Notes under the pieces: generated by a model
Seen by the model: the letters and a program-made list of their open reading frames with translations, nothing else
The model's database searches: none
What the model was told of the DNA's origin: nothing
Part shown: one piece after another, positions 8,266 to 17,663 of the stretch
Layout of the letters: every line of letters starts with the position of its first letter
Numbering within the stretch: the stretch's first letter is position 1
Translations under genes and position numbers: made by a program
NCBI RefSeq assembly: GCF_036013745.1
Contig: NZ_CP107880.1
Coordinates: 9,486,001-9,550,000 of the forward strand
Length of the DNA stretch: 64,000 nucleotides
Source: Streptomyces sp. NBC_00483
Lineage (GTDB): Bacteria; Actinomycetota; Actinomycetes; Streptomycetales; Streptomycetaceae
Direction: 5' to 3'

Positions 8266-9603
8266 ATGACCACCATTCACGAACCTGTCACCACCACCGC
8301 GACTCCCGAGGAACTGTCGGTGTGGCCGAGCTCCACCACGGAACCGCGCCCCGGCGACGCGACCGTCGGCGGTGTGTCGCTCGCGGAGGTAGCGGGCCGC
8401 TACGGCACTCCCGTGTACGTACTCGACGAGGGCGAGGTCCGCCGCCGCTGCCGGACCTACCGCGACGCCTTCCCGGAGACCGAGGTCCACTACGCGGCCA
8501 AGGCGTTCCTGTGCCGGGCCATGGCGCACTGGGTGATGGACGAGGGCCTCGGCCTCGACGTGTGCTCGGCCGGTGAGTTGGAACTCGCGGTCGCCGCGGG
8601 CTTCCCCGCCGACCGGATCGTTCTGCACGGCAACGCCAAGACCCCGCACGACCTGAAGCGGGCCCTCTGGTACGGGGTGGGCCGCATCGTCATCGACAGC
8701 CCCTCCGAGATCGCCCGGATCGCCGCGGCGGTCGGCCCCGACGGCCACCAGAAGGTGATGGTCCGCGTGGTCCCCGGCATCAGCGCGGGCGGCCACGACA
8801 AGATCCGTACCGGCACCGAGGACCAGAAGTTCGGCCTGTCCATCAGCGACGGCTACGCCCAGCACGCCATCGCCCGCATCCTCGACCAGCCGCAGCTCGA
8901 ACTCACCGGCCTGCACTGCCACTTGGGCTCCCAGATCACCGACGTCAAACCGTATCTGGCGGCGGTGCGCCGCATGGCGGGCCTGATGGCCCGCCTGAAG
9001 GAGCAACACGGGCTCACGCTGCGCGAGTTGGACATCGGCGGCGGACATGGCGTCGCCTACCGCCCCGGCGAACCGGCCATGGACCTCACCCGCCTGGCCC
9101 GCAAGGTCCGCGCCGAGCTGGCCGAGGCGTGCGCGGCGGCCGGGCTCACCGTGCCGCGTCTGATCATCGAACCGGGCCGGGCCGTCGTGGGGCCCGCGGG
9201 GGTCGCCCTGTACCGCGTCGTGTCCGTCAAGCACACCGGCGGCCGCACCTTCGTCGCCGTCGACGGCGGCATGAGCGACAACCCGCGGCCCGCGCTGTAC
9301 GGGGTGCGCTACGCGCCGCGCCTGGTCGGCCGCAGGGGCAGCGCGGACCTCGCCCCGGTCACGGTCGTCGGCCGGCACTGCGAGGCCGGTGACGTGCTCG
9401 CCGCCGACGCCCGGCTCCCCGACGACGTACGGGCGGGCGACCTGATCGCCGTTCCGGTGGCCGGCGCCTACCACCTGTCGATGGCCTCCGGCTACAACGC
9501 AGTTGGCAGGCCACCGGTGGTCGCCGTCCACGACGGGCGCGCCCGACTCCTCGTACGCCGCGAGTCATTGGAGGACATCCACAGCCGCGACGTGGGCCTG
9601 TAG
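8266..9603 (+). CDS. lysA: Diaminopimelate decarboxylase
   Basis: This 445-aa fold-type III PLP decarboxylase would convert meso-diaminopimelate to L-lysine. Lys79 in HYAAKAF is the Schiff-base lysine. Other family motifs are GLHCHLGSQI, LDIGGGHGVAY (PLP-phosphate glycine loop), IIEPGRAVVG, and CEAGD, which supplies the active-site Cys from the partner subunit. A GAGGAAGG site precedes ATG 8266. It follows the small SAV_915-like gene rather than hom/thrC/argS, so it is probably a second, accessory lysA. A related-substrate decarboxylase cannot be excluded. Confidence 0.87.
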   Translation: MTTIHEPVTTTATPEELSVWPSSTTEPRPGDATVGGVSLAEVAGRYGTPVYVLDEGEVRRRCRTYRDAFPETEVHYAAKAFLCRAMAHWVMDEGLGLDVCSAGELELAVAAGFPADRIVLHGNAKTPHDLKRALWYGVGRIVIDSPSEIARIAAAVGPDGHQKVMVRVVPGISAGGHDKIRTGTEDQKFGLSISDGYAQHAIARILDQPQLELTGLHCHLGSQITDVKPYLAAVRRMAGLMARLKEQHGLTLRELDIGGGHGVAYRPGEPAMDLTRLARKVRAELAEACAAAGLTVPRLIIEPGRAVVGPAGVALYRVVSVKHTGGRTFVAVDGGMSDNPRPALYGVRYAPRLVGRRGSADLAPVTVVGRHCEAGDVLAADARLPDDVRAGDLIAVPVAGAYHLSMASGYNAVGRPPVVAVHDGRARLLVRRESLEDIHSRDVGL

Positions 9604-9639
9604 AACCGGCCCCGGCTGCGGCTGACGCTCACGCCTCCT

Positions 9640-9661
9640 CGCCGGCCTCGGCCGGCCGGCG
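9640..9661. terminator. GC hairpin after lysA
   Basis: CGCCGGCC (9640-9647) and GGCCGGCG (9654-9661) form an 8-bp perfect stem with a 6-base loop, 37 bases after the lysA stop. It lacks a long U-tract, as is common in Streptomyces terminators. Confidence 0.45.
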
Positions 9662-9785
9662 CTGATTCCCGGGCCGTCCGGTCTTCGGGTTCAGCAGGAT
9701 CAGCCGGACCGGCAGGGGGTGCCTACTCTTGGAGGGCAGGGAAGGGACGTCACGGCGCCCCCGACGGAGGAGAAGAGGTCCCACC

Positions 9786-10211
9786 ATGTCCACCAGGAAC
9801 TATCTGCGTCCGCCCTGGGCGGCGCGTGTCATCGGGGGACGCATGGCGCGCCTGGTCAAGCCCAAGGTGGTCAGCCTGCTCTCGGTCCCCGGCCGCACCA
9901 CGGGCGCCTGGCGCTCGACCTCCGTGGCCGTGCTCGACCACGGGGGTGCGGAGTACCTGCTGGCGGCCTACGGCGACACCGAGTGGTCCCGCAACCTGCG
10001 CGCCAGCAAGTCGGGCCGTCTCACCCGGCGCGGCCGCGTCGAGCAGTTCACGGCGGTCGAGGTCGGACCGGCCGAGCTCCCGGAGCTCATGGCGGCCTAC
10101 CTGAAGGAGTTCGGCAAGCTCCCGAACGTCGCCAAGACCTTCGACGCGCTGCCGGATCCGGCCGATCACCCCGCCTTCCGCATCACGGTCACGGGGAGCG
10201 GGCGCGCGTAG
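9786..10211 (+). CDS. Deazaflavin (F420)-dependent nitroreductase-family protein
   Basis: This 141-aa split-barrel protein is of the DUF385/Ddn type, which uses F420H2 to reduce quinones or nitro compounds. Visible features are LLSVPGRTTGAWRSTSVAVL (nucleotide-loop region), EYLLAAYGDTEWSRNLRAS and an arginine-rich strand. The length is typical. ATG 9786 follows AAGAGG at 7 bases, so an in-frame start 19 codons upstream is unlikely. It stands alone between lysA and the convergent acetyltransferase. The physiological substrate is unknown. Confidence 0.8.
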   Translation: MSTRNYLRPPWAARVIGGRMARLVKPKVVSLLSVPGRTTGAWRSTSVAVLDHGGAEYLLAAYGDTEWSRNLRASKSGRLTRRGRVEQFTAVEVGPAELPELMAAYLKEFGKLPNVAKTFDALPDPADHPAFRITVTGSGRA

Positions 10212-10244
10212 AGCGGGCCGGGGCTCATGGGGGTGTCCCCGGGG

Positions 10245-10793
10245 TCAGTCCTCCCAGTGTTTGCGCTCGGCCGCCGCGGGGCCGGTCACCAGCGTGTTCG
10301 GTGGTACGTCCTTGGTGACGACGGTGCCGGCGCCGACCACGGCGCCGTGGCCGATCGTGACACCGGGCAGTACCGTCACCGCCGCGCCGAGCCATGCGTT
10401 GTCCCCGATCGTGACGGGCGCCCGCGTGTAGTACTCGGGGCGCTCGGACCCGCGGATCGGGTGGTTGGAGGAGATCAGGTTGGTCTTCGGTCCGATCAGC
10501 ACGCCGTCGCCCAGGCGGATCCCGCCCTGGTCGAAGAACGTGCAGCTCTGGTTCACGAAGACGTGCTCGCCGAACTCGATGCGCAGGCCGTAGTCCGTGT
10601 AGAAGGGCGGATAGACGGTGACGGACTCGGGCATCGGCCTGCCGATGATGTCGGAGAGCAGCGCCGCGCGTGTGGTCTTGTCGTCGAAGGGCAGGACGTT
10701 CAGCCGTGAGGTCAGCGTGGTGACGTACTCGATGCGCTCGGCCACGCGCGCGAACTCGGGTGTGCGGACGTAGACGCGATCCTGCTCGGGCAT
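10245..10793 (-). CDS. Sugar O-acetyltransferase (maltose/galactoside acetyltransferase-like)
   Basis: This 182-aa protein is a hexapeptide-repeat (left-handed beta-helix) acetyltransferase that moves acetyl from acetyl-CoA to a sugar hydroxyl. An N-terminal helical cap is followed by helix coils such as FGEHVFVNQSCTFFDQGGI, IGPKTNLISSNHP (catalytic His in this loop by family analogy) and IGDNAWLGAAVTVLPGVTIG, ending with GPAAAERKHWED. The length fits the Maa/LacA group. It diverges from the alkylsulfatase gene. The sugar acceptor is unknown. Confidence 0.85.
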   Translation of the reverse strand: MPEQDRVYVRTPEFARVAERIEYVTTLTSRLNVLPFDDKTTRAALLSDIIGRPMPESVTVYPPFYTDYGLRIEFGEHVFVNQSCTFFDQGGIRLGDGVLIGPKTNLISSNHPIRGSERPEYYTRAPVTIGDNAWLGAAVTVLPGVTIGHGAVVGAGTVVTKDVPPNTLVTGPAAAERKHWED

Positions 10794-10880
10794 GACGGTT
10801 CCTCACTACGGACGGCTTGGGTGCAGTCATCAAAGCGAGCGGTGGATACCCGGATCAAACAACGTTCTTGGCGGGCAAGG

Positions 10881-10895
10881 ACAACAGCTGGTTGT
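10881..10895. promoter_or_regulatory. Inverted repeat in the acetyltransferase/sulfatase intergenic region
   Basis: ACAAC and GTTGT arms surround AGCTG, a short dyad about 90 bases from either divergent start. It is a possible operator, but no regulator gene is adjacent. Confidence 0.25.
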
Positions 10896-10990
10896 ACGCC
10901 TGGGGAGGGTGTGGCGGGGGGTAGTTGGCGTACCGATGTGGATGCGGGTCGGGCCTGACGGTCGAGTCGTAAGAGTGCGAATCTGGCGAT

Positions 10991-12907
10991 ATGACTTCAA
11001 CGCCCAAAGAGTCACCCAAGGTCCCGTCCCATCCCGCGCAGCCGATCATCAACCGGAACCAGGCGGACCTGCGCTCGCGCCTCCCGTTCGAGGACACCCA
11101 GGACTTCGAGGACGCCGCACGGGGGCTCATCGCCCGGCGGACGCCCAGCGCCGTCGAGGCCGCGGACGGCACCGTCGTCTGGGACAACGACACGTACGCC
11201 TTCCTCGGGGCCGAGGCGCCCGACACGGTGAACCCCAGCCTGTGGCGGCAGTCCCAACTCGTCGCGCAGCAGGGCCTGTTCGAGGTCGTCGAGGGCATCT
11301 ATCAGGTGCGCGGTCTCGACCTGTCGAACATCACGTTCGTCGAGGGTGCCACCGGTGTGATCGTGATCGACCCGCTGATCTCGACCGAGACCGCGGCGGC
11401 GGCCCTCGCCCTGTACCGGGAGCACCGCGGCGAGCGCCCAGTCACCGGCGTCCTCTACACCCACTCGCACGTCGACCACTTCGGCGGCGTCAAGGGTGTC
11501 ACCACGCAGGAGGACGTCGACGCCGGGCGGGTGCCCGTGATCGCGCCGGAGGGCTTCACCGAGCACGCCGTGGCCGAGAACGTGTACGCGGGTACCGCGA
11601 TGGCCCGCCGCGCCGCCTACATGTTCGGGGCGGCGCTCGCGCGCGGTCCGCAGGGGCAGGTCGGCGCCGGGCTCGGCCAGACCAACTCGACCGGCACCGT
11701 GACCCTGATCCCGCCGACCGTGACCATCACCACGACGGGTCAGGAGGAGACCGTCGACGGGGTGCGCATGGTCTTCCAGATGGCGCCCGACACCGAGGCC
11801 CCGGCCGAACTCCTCGTCCACTTCCCCGACTTCAGGGCCCTGTGCACCGCGGAGGACGCCACTCACACGCTGCACAACCTGCTGACCCTGCGCGGCGCCG
11901 TGGTGCGTGACCCGCATGTCTGGTCGCATGCGATCACCGAGACGATCGACCTGTTCGGCGACGGGACGGACGTCGTGTTCGCCTCGCACCACTGGCCGAC
12001 CTGGGGCCGGGAGCGTGCCATCGCATTCCTGGAGACCCAGCGGGATCTGTACGGCTACCTCCACGACCAGTCCCTGCGCCTGATCAACAAAGGCTGGACC
12101 GGCAGCGAGATCGCCGAGCACCTCGAACTGCCCCCGGCCCTGGAGAACGCCTGGAACACCCACGGCTACTACGGCTCCGTCAGCCACAACGTCAAGGCCA
12201 TCTATCAGCGTTACATGGGCTGGTTCGACGGCAACCCGGCCCATCTGTGGCAGCACCCGTCCGTCGAGGCCGGCAAGCGCTACGTCGAGTTCATGGGCGG
12301 CGCCGACGCCGTCGTGACCAAGGCCCGCGGCTCCTTCGACACCGGGGACTTTCGCTGGGCGGCCGAGGTGCTCAGCCACGTCGTCTTCGCGGAGCCCGGG
12401 CACGCCGCCGCCCGAACACTGCTCGCCGACACCCTCGAACAGCTCGGCTACGGCGCGGAGAACGGCGTATGGCGCAACTTCTTCCTCTCCGGCGCCACCG
12501 AACTGCGCGAAGGCCGGTTCGGCACGCCCGCGGTCGCCGCGTCGCCGGACCTCATCGCGAATCTCTCTCCGACCAGGCTGTTCGACGCCCTCGCCATCCA
12601 GGTCGACGGCCCCAAGGCGTGGAACGAGAAGCTCGCCGTCGACATCCTGCTCACCGACGTCGACGAGCGCTACAGGGTCCGCCTCGCCAACGGGGTGCTC
12701 ACCTACAGTTCCGCACCGCAGAGGACCGCGGCCGACGTCAGCCTCACCACCACGGCCCCGGTACTGGCGCGCCTCGCTGTCACCGGTCTCACATCGGAGG
12801 GTCTTGAGCGAGCGGGTGTCCGGGCCGAGGGCGATGTTTCGGCGCTGGCCCGGCTCGCCTCGGTGCTGGACCCCGGCGACCTGGACTTCGCGATCGTCAC
12901 ACCATGA
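10991..12907 (+). CDS. Linear alkylsulfatase (MBL fold, SdsA1/BDS1-like)
   Basis: This 638-aa type III alkylsulfatase would hydrolyse primary alkyl sulfates such as dodecyl sulfate to alcohol and sulfate. The metallo-beta-lactamase zinc motif THSHVDHFGG lies at about residues 157-166, with further ligand motifs in AEDATHTLHN and ASHHWPTWG. A dimerisation region and a C-terminal SCP2-like hydrophobic-substrate domain (about 525-638, VRLANGVLTY) follow in the family order. Unlike Pseudomonas SdsA1 there is no signal peptide, so it should be cytoplasmic. No strong ribosome site precedes ATG 10991. The downstream SDR is 50 bases away. Confidence 0.9.
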   Translation: MTSTPKESPKVPSHPAQPIINRNQADLRSRLPFEDTQDFEDAARGLIARRTPSAVEAADGTVVWDNDTYAFLGAEAPDTVNPSLWRQSQLVAQQGLFEVVEGIYQVRGLDLSNITFVEGATGVIVIDPLISTETAAAALALYREHRGERPVTGVLYTHSHVDHFGGVKGVTTQEDVDAGRVPVIAPEGFTEHAVAENVYAGTAMARRAAYMFGAALARGPQGQVGAGLGQTNSTGTVTLIPPTVTITTTGQEETVDGVRMVFQMAPDTEAPAELLVHFPDFRALCTAEDATHTLHNLLTLRGAVVRDPHVWSHAITETIDLFGDGTDVVFASHHWPTWGRERAIAFLETQRDLYGYLHDQSLRLINKGWTGSEIAEHLELPPALENAWNTHGYYGSVSHNVKAIYQRYMGWFDGNPAHLWQHPSVEAGKRYVEFMGGADAVVTKARGSFDTGDFRWAAEVLSHVVFAEPGHAAARTLLADTLEQLGYGAENGVWRNFFLSGATELREGRFGTPAVAASPDLIANLSPTRLFDALAIQVDGPKAWNEKLAVDILLTDVDERYRVRLANGVLTYSSAPQRTAADVSLTTTAPVLARLAVTGLTSEGLERAGVRAEGDVSALARLASVLDPGDLDFAIVTP

Positions 12908-12912
12908 GGTTT

Positions 12913-12947
12913 ACCGAGTAAAAAATGTAACTCGGTTACGTTATGAT
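12913..12947 (+). promoter_or_regulatory. Dyad plus -10 element before the SDR gene
   Basis: ACCGAGT (12913-12919) pairs with ACTCGGT (12930-12936). Inside this GTAAC-TCG-GTTAC (12927-12939) is a tighter dyad. TATGAT (12942-12947), a near-consensus -10, follows at once. Transcription would start around 12953-12958, on top of the GTG/ATG start codons. The AT-rich stretch stands out from the local composition. Confidence 0.45.
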
Positions 12948-12957
12948 GTCTGCCGTG

Positions 12958-13851
12958 ATGATCTACAAGGCGCAGCAGACGGACGTGGAGCACGACGGGG
13001 CACGCCCCGTCCTCGTGACAGGAGCCACCGGGCGGATCGGCCGCGCGGTGGTCGACGAACTCCTGGCCGCGGGCGTGCCCGTGCGGGCGCTCACGCGCGA
13101 TCCCGCGGCCGCGGACCTCCCGGACGGGGTCGAGGTCGTGGCGGGCGACTTCGCCGAGCCCGCCTCGCTCGACCGCGCGCTGCGCGGCGTGCGCTCGGTG
13201 TTCCTCCTGTGGACGGCGCCGCCCGCCACGGCAGGGGCCGTCATCGAGCGGATCGCGGCCCACACGCGAAGGATCGTCCTCCTCTCCTCGCCGCACCGCA
13301 CACCGCACCCGTTCTTCCGGCAGCCCAACCCGATGGCCGAACTGCACGCCGGGATCGAGCGCCTGATCGCGGACTCGGGGCTCGATGCCACGATCCTCAG
13401 GCCCGGCATGTTCGCCTCGAACGTGCGCCTGTGGTGGGAGCCGGCGATCAGTGCGGGCGAACCCGTCCGATGGCCCTACGCCGCCGCGGAGACCGCCCCG
13501 ATCGACGAGCGCGACCTCGCCGCCGTGGCGGCCCGCACCCTGTACGAGGACGGGCACACCGGCGGCGACTACGTCCTCACGGGCCCCGAGGCGCTCACCC
13601 ACGCCGAGCAGGTGCGCGTGATCGGCGACGTCATCGGCCGCCCGGTCCCGTTCGAGGAGCTGACGCCGGACGGGTTCCGGCGCGCGACCGAAGGTGTCTG
13701 GCCGCGGCCGGTCGTCGACATGCTGCTCGACGCGTGGGGCGCGAGCGAAGGGCACCCGGCGTACGTGACATCGACGGTGGCCGACATCCTCGGGGTGCCC
13801 GCGCGGACGTTCCGCGAGTGGGTCACCGATCAGTGGAAGGCGCCGCTGTAG
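12958..13851 (+). CDS. NAD(P)H-binding atypical SDR (NmrA/QOR2-like)
   Basis: This protein of about 297 aa opens with a Rossmann nucleotide loop ([19 protein letters not shown]) and has the NmrA-like pattern of sensor/quinone-reductase SDRs: [24 protein letters not shown], and [10 protein letters not shown] in place of the catalytic YxxxK. ATG 12958 is chosen because TATGAT at 12942-12947 looks like a -10 element and no Shine-Dalgarno is present; ATG 12943 is in the same frame. Its 3' end overlaps the convergent ACC deaminase gene by 22 bases. The specific function is unknown. Confidence 0.78.
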   Translation: MIYKAQQTDVEHDGARPVLVTGATGRIGRAVVDELLAAGVPVRALTRDPAAADLPDGVEVVAGDFAEPASLDRALRGVRSVFLLWTAPPATAGAVIERIAAHTRRIVLLSSPHRTPHPFFRQPNPMAELHAGIERLIADSGLDATILRPGMFASNVRLWWEPAISAGEPVRWPYAAAETAPIDERDLAAVAARTLYEDGHTGGDYVLTGPEALTHAEQVRVIGDVIGRPVPFEELTPDGFRRATEGVWPRPVVDMLLDAWGASEGHPAYVTSTVADILGVPARTFREWVTDQWKAPL

Positions 13852-14837
13852 GCATTGAGGGCCGGCTGACCGCCGAGATGGGCGTAGAGGACGTTCGAGT
13901 CCTTGGGGATGTCCCCGCCGTGTACGAGGTCGATGAGCCCGGCCATCGACTTGCCCTCGTACACCGGGTCGAGGATCACGCCCTCCAGTTCGCCGGTCAG
14001 CCGGATCGCGTCCACGGTGGAATCGACCGGGATGCCGTAGCGGTCACCGGCCCAGCCCTCCAGAACGGTGATCTCGTCGTCACGCAACTCCCGTCCGAGG
14101 CCGATGAGTTCGGCGGTGTTGCGGGCGATCTTCGCCACCTGGGCGCGGGTCTCGTCGATCTTCGCCGAGGCGTCGATGCCGATCACCCGGCGCGGCCGGT
14201 CCTGGCCCGCGAACCCGGCGATCATGCCCGCGTGTGTGCTGCCGGTGACGCTGCACACCACGACCGTGTCGAAGAAGACGCCCAACTCGCGCTCCTGCTG
14301 CTCCACTTCGTACGCCCAGTTCGCGAAGCCGAGGCCGCCGAGCGGATGGTCGGAGGCGCCAGCCGGGATCGCGTAGGGGGTGCCGCCCGCGGCGCGTACG
14401 TCCTCCAGGGCCTGCTGCCAGCTGTCCTTGAAGCCGATGCCGAACCCGGCCTCGACCAGGCGTACGTCGGCGCCCATGATCCGGGACAGCAGGATGTTGC
14501 CGACCTTGTCGTTGACCGCGTCGGGCCAGTCCACCCAGCTCTCCTGCACCAGTACGGCTTTCAGGCCCAACTTGGCGGCGACCGCGGCCACTTGCCGAGT
14601 GTGGTTGGACTGCACGCCGCCGATGCTGACGAGCGTGTCCGCGCCCTGGGCGAGCGCGTCGGGGATCAGATACTCCAGCTTGCGGGTCTTGTTGCCGCCG
14701 AAGGCGAGCCCGGCGTTGCAGTCCTCCCGCTTGGCCCAGACGCGCGGGCCGCCAAGGTGCTTGCTGAGCCGGTCCAGGGGGTGCACGGGGCTGGGGCCGA
14801 ACAGGAGGGGGTGGCGCTCGAAGTCGTTCAGGGGCAT
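13830..14837 (-). CDS. acdS: 1-aminocyclopropane-1-carboxylate deaminase
   Basis: This 335-aa fold-type II PLP enzyme would open ACC to 2-oxobutyrate and ammonia. Lys50 in [12 protein letters not shown] is the PLP lysine and [17 protein letters not shown] holds the substrate-contact Ser. The ACC-deaminase discriminators are present: the Glu of PVYEGKSM and the Leu of [13 protein letters not shown]-cysteine desulfhydrases differ at both. It is the last gene of an operon with the MHS transporter (37-base gap) and M20 hydrolase. In plant-associated bacteria this enzyme lowers plant ethylene. Confidence 0.88.
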   Translation of the reverse strand: MPLNDFERHPLLFGPSPVHPLDRLSKHLGGPRVWAKREDCNAGLAFGGNKTRKLEYLIPDALAQGADTLVSIGGVQSNHTRQVAAVAAKLGLKAVLVQESWVDWPDAVNDKVGNILLSRIMGADVRLVEAGFGIGFKDSWQQALEDVRAAGGTPYAIPAGASDHPLGGLGFANWAYEVEQQERELGVFFDTVVVCSVTGSTHAGMIAGFAGQDRPRRVIGIDASAKIDETRAQVAKIARNTAELIGLGRELRDDEITVLEGWAGDRYGIPVDSTVDAIRLTGELEGVILDPVYEGKSMAGLIDLVHGGDIPKDSNVLYAHLGGQPALNAYSGAFH

Positions 14838-14874
14838 GGGGACTCCTTGCGTGGGCGGGCCCGTCGGGCGCTGG

Positions 14875-16164
14875 TCATCGGGAGTGGAGGGTGCGCCGGC
14901 GCAGCACGAACAGGCTGGTCAGGCTCGCCACGGCGGCGAATGCCACCCAGTAGCTGGGGGCCGCGGACTGCCCGGTCGTGTCGAGCAGCCAGGCCGCGAT
15001 CATCGGGGTGAAGCCGCCGAAGACGGTGACACCGATGTTGTAGCCCACCGCCATGCCGGTCGCGCGGGTCTCGGCCGGGAAGATGCCGGCCATGAGTGCG
15101 CCCATGGGTCCGTAATAGCAGCCCTTGAAGAGTGCCATCACCATGACGACGCCGATCAGCATGGCCAGCGAGGGCGCGGCCACGAGGAGCGCGAACATCG
15201 GGTAGATCAGCAGCAGGACCGCGCCCGCCGCCGGAATCATGATCGCGATCTGGCCCACCCGGTCGGAGAAGTGGCCCGCCACACTCGTCACCGCGAGCAG
15301 CACCAGACCGCCGGCGAGCGCCGCGATGAAGCCCGTGGAGTCCGGGAGACCCAGGGTCTTCGTCGCGTACGTCGGGATGTACGTGATCAGGTAGTTGAGG
15401 CAGGTCGTGACGGCGAGCAGCCCGATGGTGAGCAGCACGCCGGCCTTGTGCTCGCGCAGCATGGTGCGCACCGGCGCACGGACGGGTTCGGACTCCGGGG
15501 CGGTGGTGGGCGGTTCGGGCACGTTGCGGCGGATGTAGAGGCCCACGGGCGCCACGAGCAGGCCGATGAGGAACGGGATCCTGAAGCCCCATGAGGTGAG
15601 CTGGTCCTCGCTGAGGGTCGAGGTGAGCACGGTGCCGAGGAGGGCCGCGAGCAGTGTGCTGGCGGCCTGGCTGGTGAACTGCCAACTGGCGGCGAAACCG
15701 CGCCGGTTCGGCATGAACTCGACCATCAGTGCCGTCGCGCTGCCGAACTCGCCGCCCGCCGCGAAGCCCTGGATGAGGCGGGCGAGGAGGATGCCGACCG
15801 GTGCGACCGCGCCGATCGCCGCGTACGACGGCATCACGCAGATCAGCAGCGTGCCCAGTGCCATCAACCCGATCGACCAGGACAGCGCGGCCTTTCGACC
15901 GGCCCGGTCGGCGTACGAACCCAGGACGAGAGCGCCCACGGGCCGGATCAGGAAGGAGACGCCGAAGGTGCCCAGGGTGAGGAGCAGGGATACGGCCGGG
16001 TCGTCGTTGGTGAAGAAGACCTTCGACAGGTACGTCGCGAAGTAGCTGTAGACCGCGATGTCGTACCACTCCAGGGCGTTGCCGATACACGCCGCGGTGA
16101 TGATCTTCCCTGGGCTCGGGGTGGTGGTGGCCCGTGCCGTGGTTCTCGCTGGTGGCGCGCTCAT
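14875..16164 (-). CDS. MHS-family MFS transporter (metabolite:H+ symporter)
   Basis: This 429-aa, 12-TM transporter carries the MHS signatures [20 protein letters not shown] near the N-terminus, [10 protein letters not shown] in the 2-3 loop and [19 protein letters not shown] in TM4-5. The family imports organic acids or zwitterions such as shikimate, proline/betaine, citrate or alpha-ketoglutarate. ATG 16164 overlaps the stop of the upstream amidohydrolase (ATGA), so a longer upstream frame is not used. Position between an amidohydrolase and ACC deaminase suggests uptake of ACC or an ACC conjugate. Confidence 0.88.
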   Translation of the reverse strand: MSAPPARTTARATTTPSPGKIITAACIGNALEWYDIAVYSYFATYLSKVFFTNDDPAVSLLLTLGTFGVSFLIRPVGALVLGSYADRAGRKAALSWSIGLMALGTLLICVMPSYAAIGAVAPVGILLARLIQGFAAGGEFGSATALMVEFMPNRRGFAASWQFTSQAASTLLAALLGTVLTSTLSEDQLTSWGFRIPFLIGLLVAPVGLYIRRNVPEPPTTAPESEPVRAPVRTMLREHKAGVLLTIGLLAVTTCLNYLITYIPTYATKTLGLPDSTGFIAALAGGLVLLAVTSVAGHFSDRVGQIAIMIPAAGAVLLLIYPMFALLVAAPSLAMLIGVVMVMALFKGCYYGPMGALMAGIFPAETRATGMAVGYNIGVTVFGGFTPMIAAWLLDTTGQSAAPSYWVAFAAVASLTSLFVLRRRTLHSR

Positions 16165-17585
16165 GGGGTGGTCCCGTCGGTGGAGGGGGCCTGCGGGGGC
16201 CAGGTGCCGAGCCCGCTGAGTTCGGCGAGATCCCAGAAGAGGCCGGCCATCACCTGGAGCGACTCGCGGACGAGCGGGGCGGGCAGATGTTCGTCGGGGG
16301 CGTGCTGGGAGCAGCCGGGGTAGGAGTGCGGAACCCACACCGTGGGCAGGCCGAGGCCGCGGGAGAAGGCGGAGTTGGGCAGTGAGCCGGCGAGGTTGGG
16401 CAGGAGCGCGGGCGTCGTGCCGGTCGTGCGCTCCAGCGAGTCCAGCGTCCAGCGCACCCAGGGGTTGTCCGGGTCGAGCCGGGTCGCCTCCATGCCGTAG
16501 TCGGCGGTGACCTCGACCATGTCGAAGCCGTGCTCGTCGAGGTGCTTGCGCAGCGCGCCCTCCACGTCGGACGCCTCCAGGCCGACGACGAAGCGGAGCT
16601 GGCAGTGGGCGCGGGCGGTGCCCGGGATGGCGTTGGTGGGGCTGTCCGGCTGGCCCGTGGTCATGGCCAGGACCTCGATGGTGTTCCAGGCGAAGAGGCG
16701 CTCGTTCGGGGTGAGCCCCGGCTCGCCCCAGCCGGGATCGGGGGCGGGCCCGTCGGTGCCGGCGGGGATGTCCGCGAGGGCCCGGCGCACCTCGTCGGGG
16801 ATCCCCGCGGGGCGCAGGCCCTCGACGCGGATGCTGCCGCGGTCGTCCACGAGGCAGGCGATCGCGTTGGCCAGGACGGTGCCGGGGTTGCGCAGCAGCC
16901 CGCCCAGGTTGCCGGAGTGGTGGGACCCCTCGCGCAGCTCCAGGGAGAGCGTGAAGTTCACGGCGCCGCGGGAGCCGAGGAAGACGGTGGGGCGGTCCGT
17001 CGCGACGCGCGGGCCGTCGGAGCCGATGAGCAGGTCCGCGGCCAGCAGCCGGCCGCGCTCCTGCTCGCAGAACTCGGCGAGGCCGGGGGACCCGAACTCC
17101 TCACCGGTCTCCAACAGAAACACGACGTTGTAGCCGAGCGACCCCTGCCGCTGCCCGATGACATGCTCCAGGGCGACGAGATTGACCAGGTGCTGCCCCT
17201 TGTTGTCGGCGACCCCGCGCCCGTACCAGCGCTCGCCCTCGACGGTGAGCCGCCAGGGATCGAGCCCGGTGCGCCACCGGTCGGGGTGTCCCGGCTGCAC
17301 GTCCGCGTGGCCGTAGGTGAGGAGCGTGGGCAGGCCCTCGGCCTCGGTGCGGCGGGCGACCAGGAACGGGTGACGGGCGGAGACGGGGTTCTCCGCGATG
17401 TCGACGGCGAACCCCATGCGGTCGAGGCGGGGCGCGACCTCCTCGGCCAAGTAGCGGCGCAGTTCGGGTTCCTGGCGCGGGTCGTGGCTCTCGGTGGGGA
17501 CCGCGACGAGGCGGGTGAGTTCTTCCCTGAACGTCCCGGAGTCGAAGTGGTGTGCGGCGCTGTCGATCGCGTCCTGTCTGCTCAT
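16161..17585 (-). CDS. M20-family amidohydrolase/dipeptidase (ArgE/DapE/CNDP-like)
   Basis: This 474-aa binuclear zinc hydrolase has its ligands in order: LLTYGHADVQPG (His), GRGVADNKGQ (Asp bridge), LLETGEEFGSPG (catalytic Glu-Glu), GSDGPR, and a C-terminal His in YPGCSQHAPDEHLPA. A lid domain with RAHCQLRFVVG lies between. It hydrolyses an amide or small peptide bond; which one is not visible. ATG 17585 fits the family N-terminus, and longer upstream frame is excluded. It is the first gene of the operon leading to an MHS transporter and acdS, and diverges from a LysR gene, so a role in releasing free ACC from a conjugate is inferred. Confidence 0.85.
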   Translation of the reverse strand: MSRQDAIDSAAHHFDSGTFREELTRLVAVPTESHDPRQEPELRRYLAEEVAPRLDRMGFAVDIAENPVSARHPFLVARRTEAEGLPTLLTYGHADVQPGHPDRWRTGLDPWRLTVEGERWYGRGVADNKGQHLVNLVALEHVIGQRQGSLGYNVVFLLETGEEFGSPGLAEFCEQERGRLLAADLLIGSDGPRVATDRPTVFLGSRGAVNFTLSLELREGSHHSGNLGGLLRNPGTVLANAIACLVDDRGSIRVEGLRPAGIPDEVRRALADIPAGTDGPAPDPGWGEPGLTPNERLFAWNTIEVLAMTTGQPDSPTNAIPGTARAHCQLRFVVGLEASDVEGALRKHLDEHGFDMVEVTADYGMEATRLDPDNPWVRWTLDSLERTTGTTPALLPNLAGSLPNSAFSRGLGLPTVWVPHSYPGCSQHAPDEHLPAPLVRESLQVMAGLFWDLAELSGLGTWPPQAPSTDGTTP

Positions 17586-17663
17586 GGGCCACGACGGTGG
17601 CACCGCACGGAAGGGGCCAACAAGGGGTGGTGGGACGTCCGTCGGTGACAATATGGGAACGCG

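Noticed and set aside
12804..15011. 735-codon plus-strand frame crossing the SDR and antisense to acdS
   Set aside because: The translation is arginine/alanine-rich and motif-free; SDR and ACC deaminase explain the DNA.
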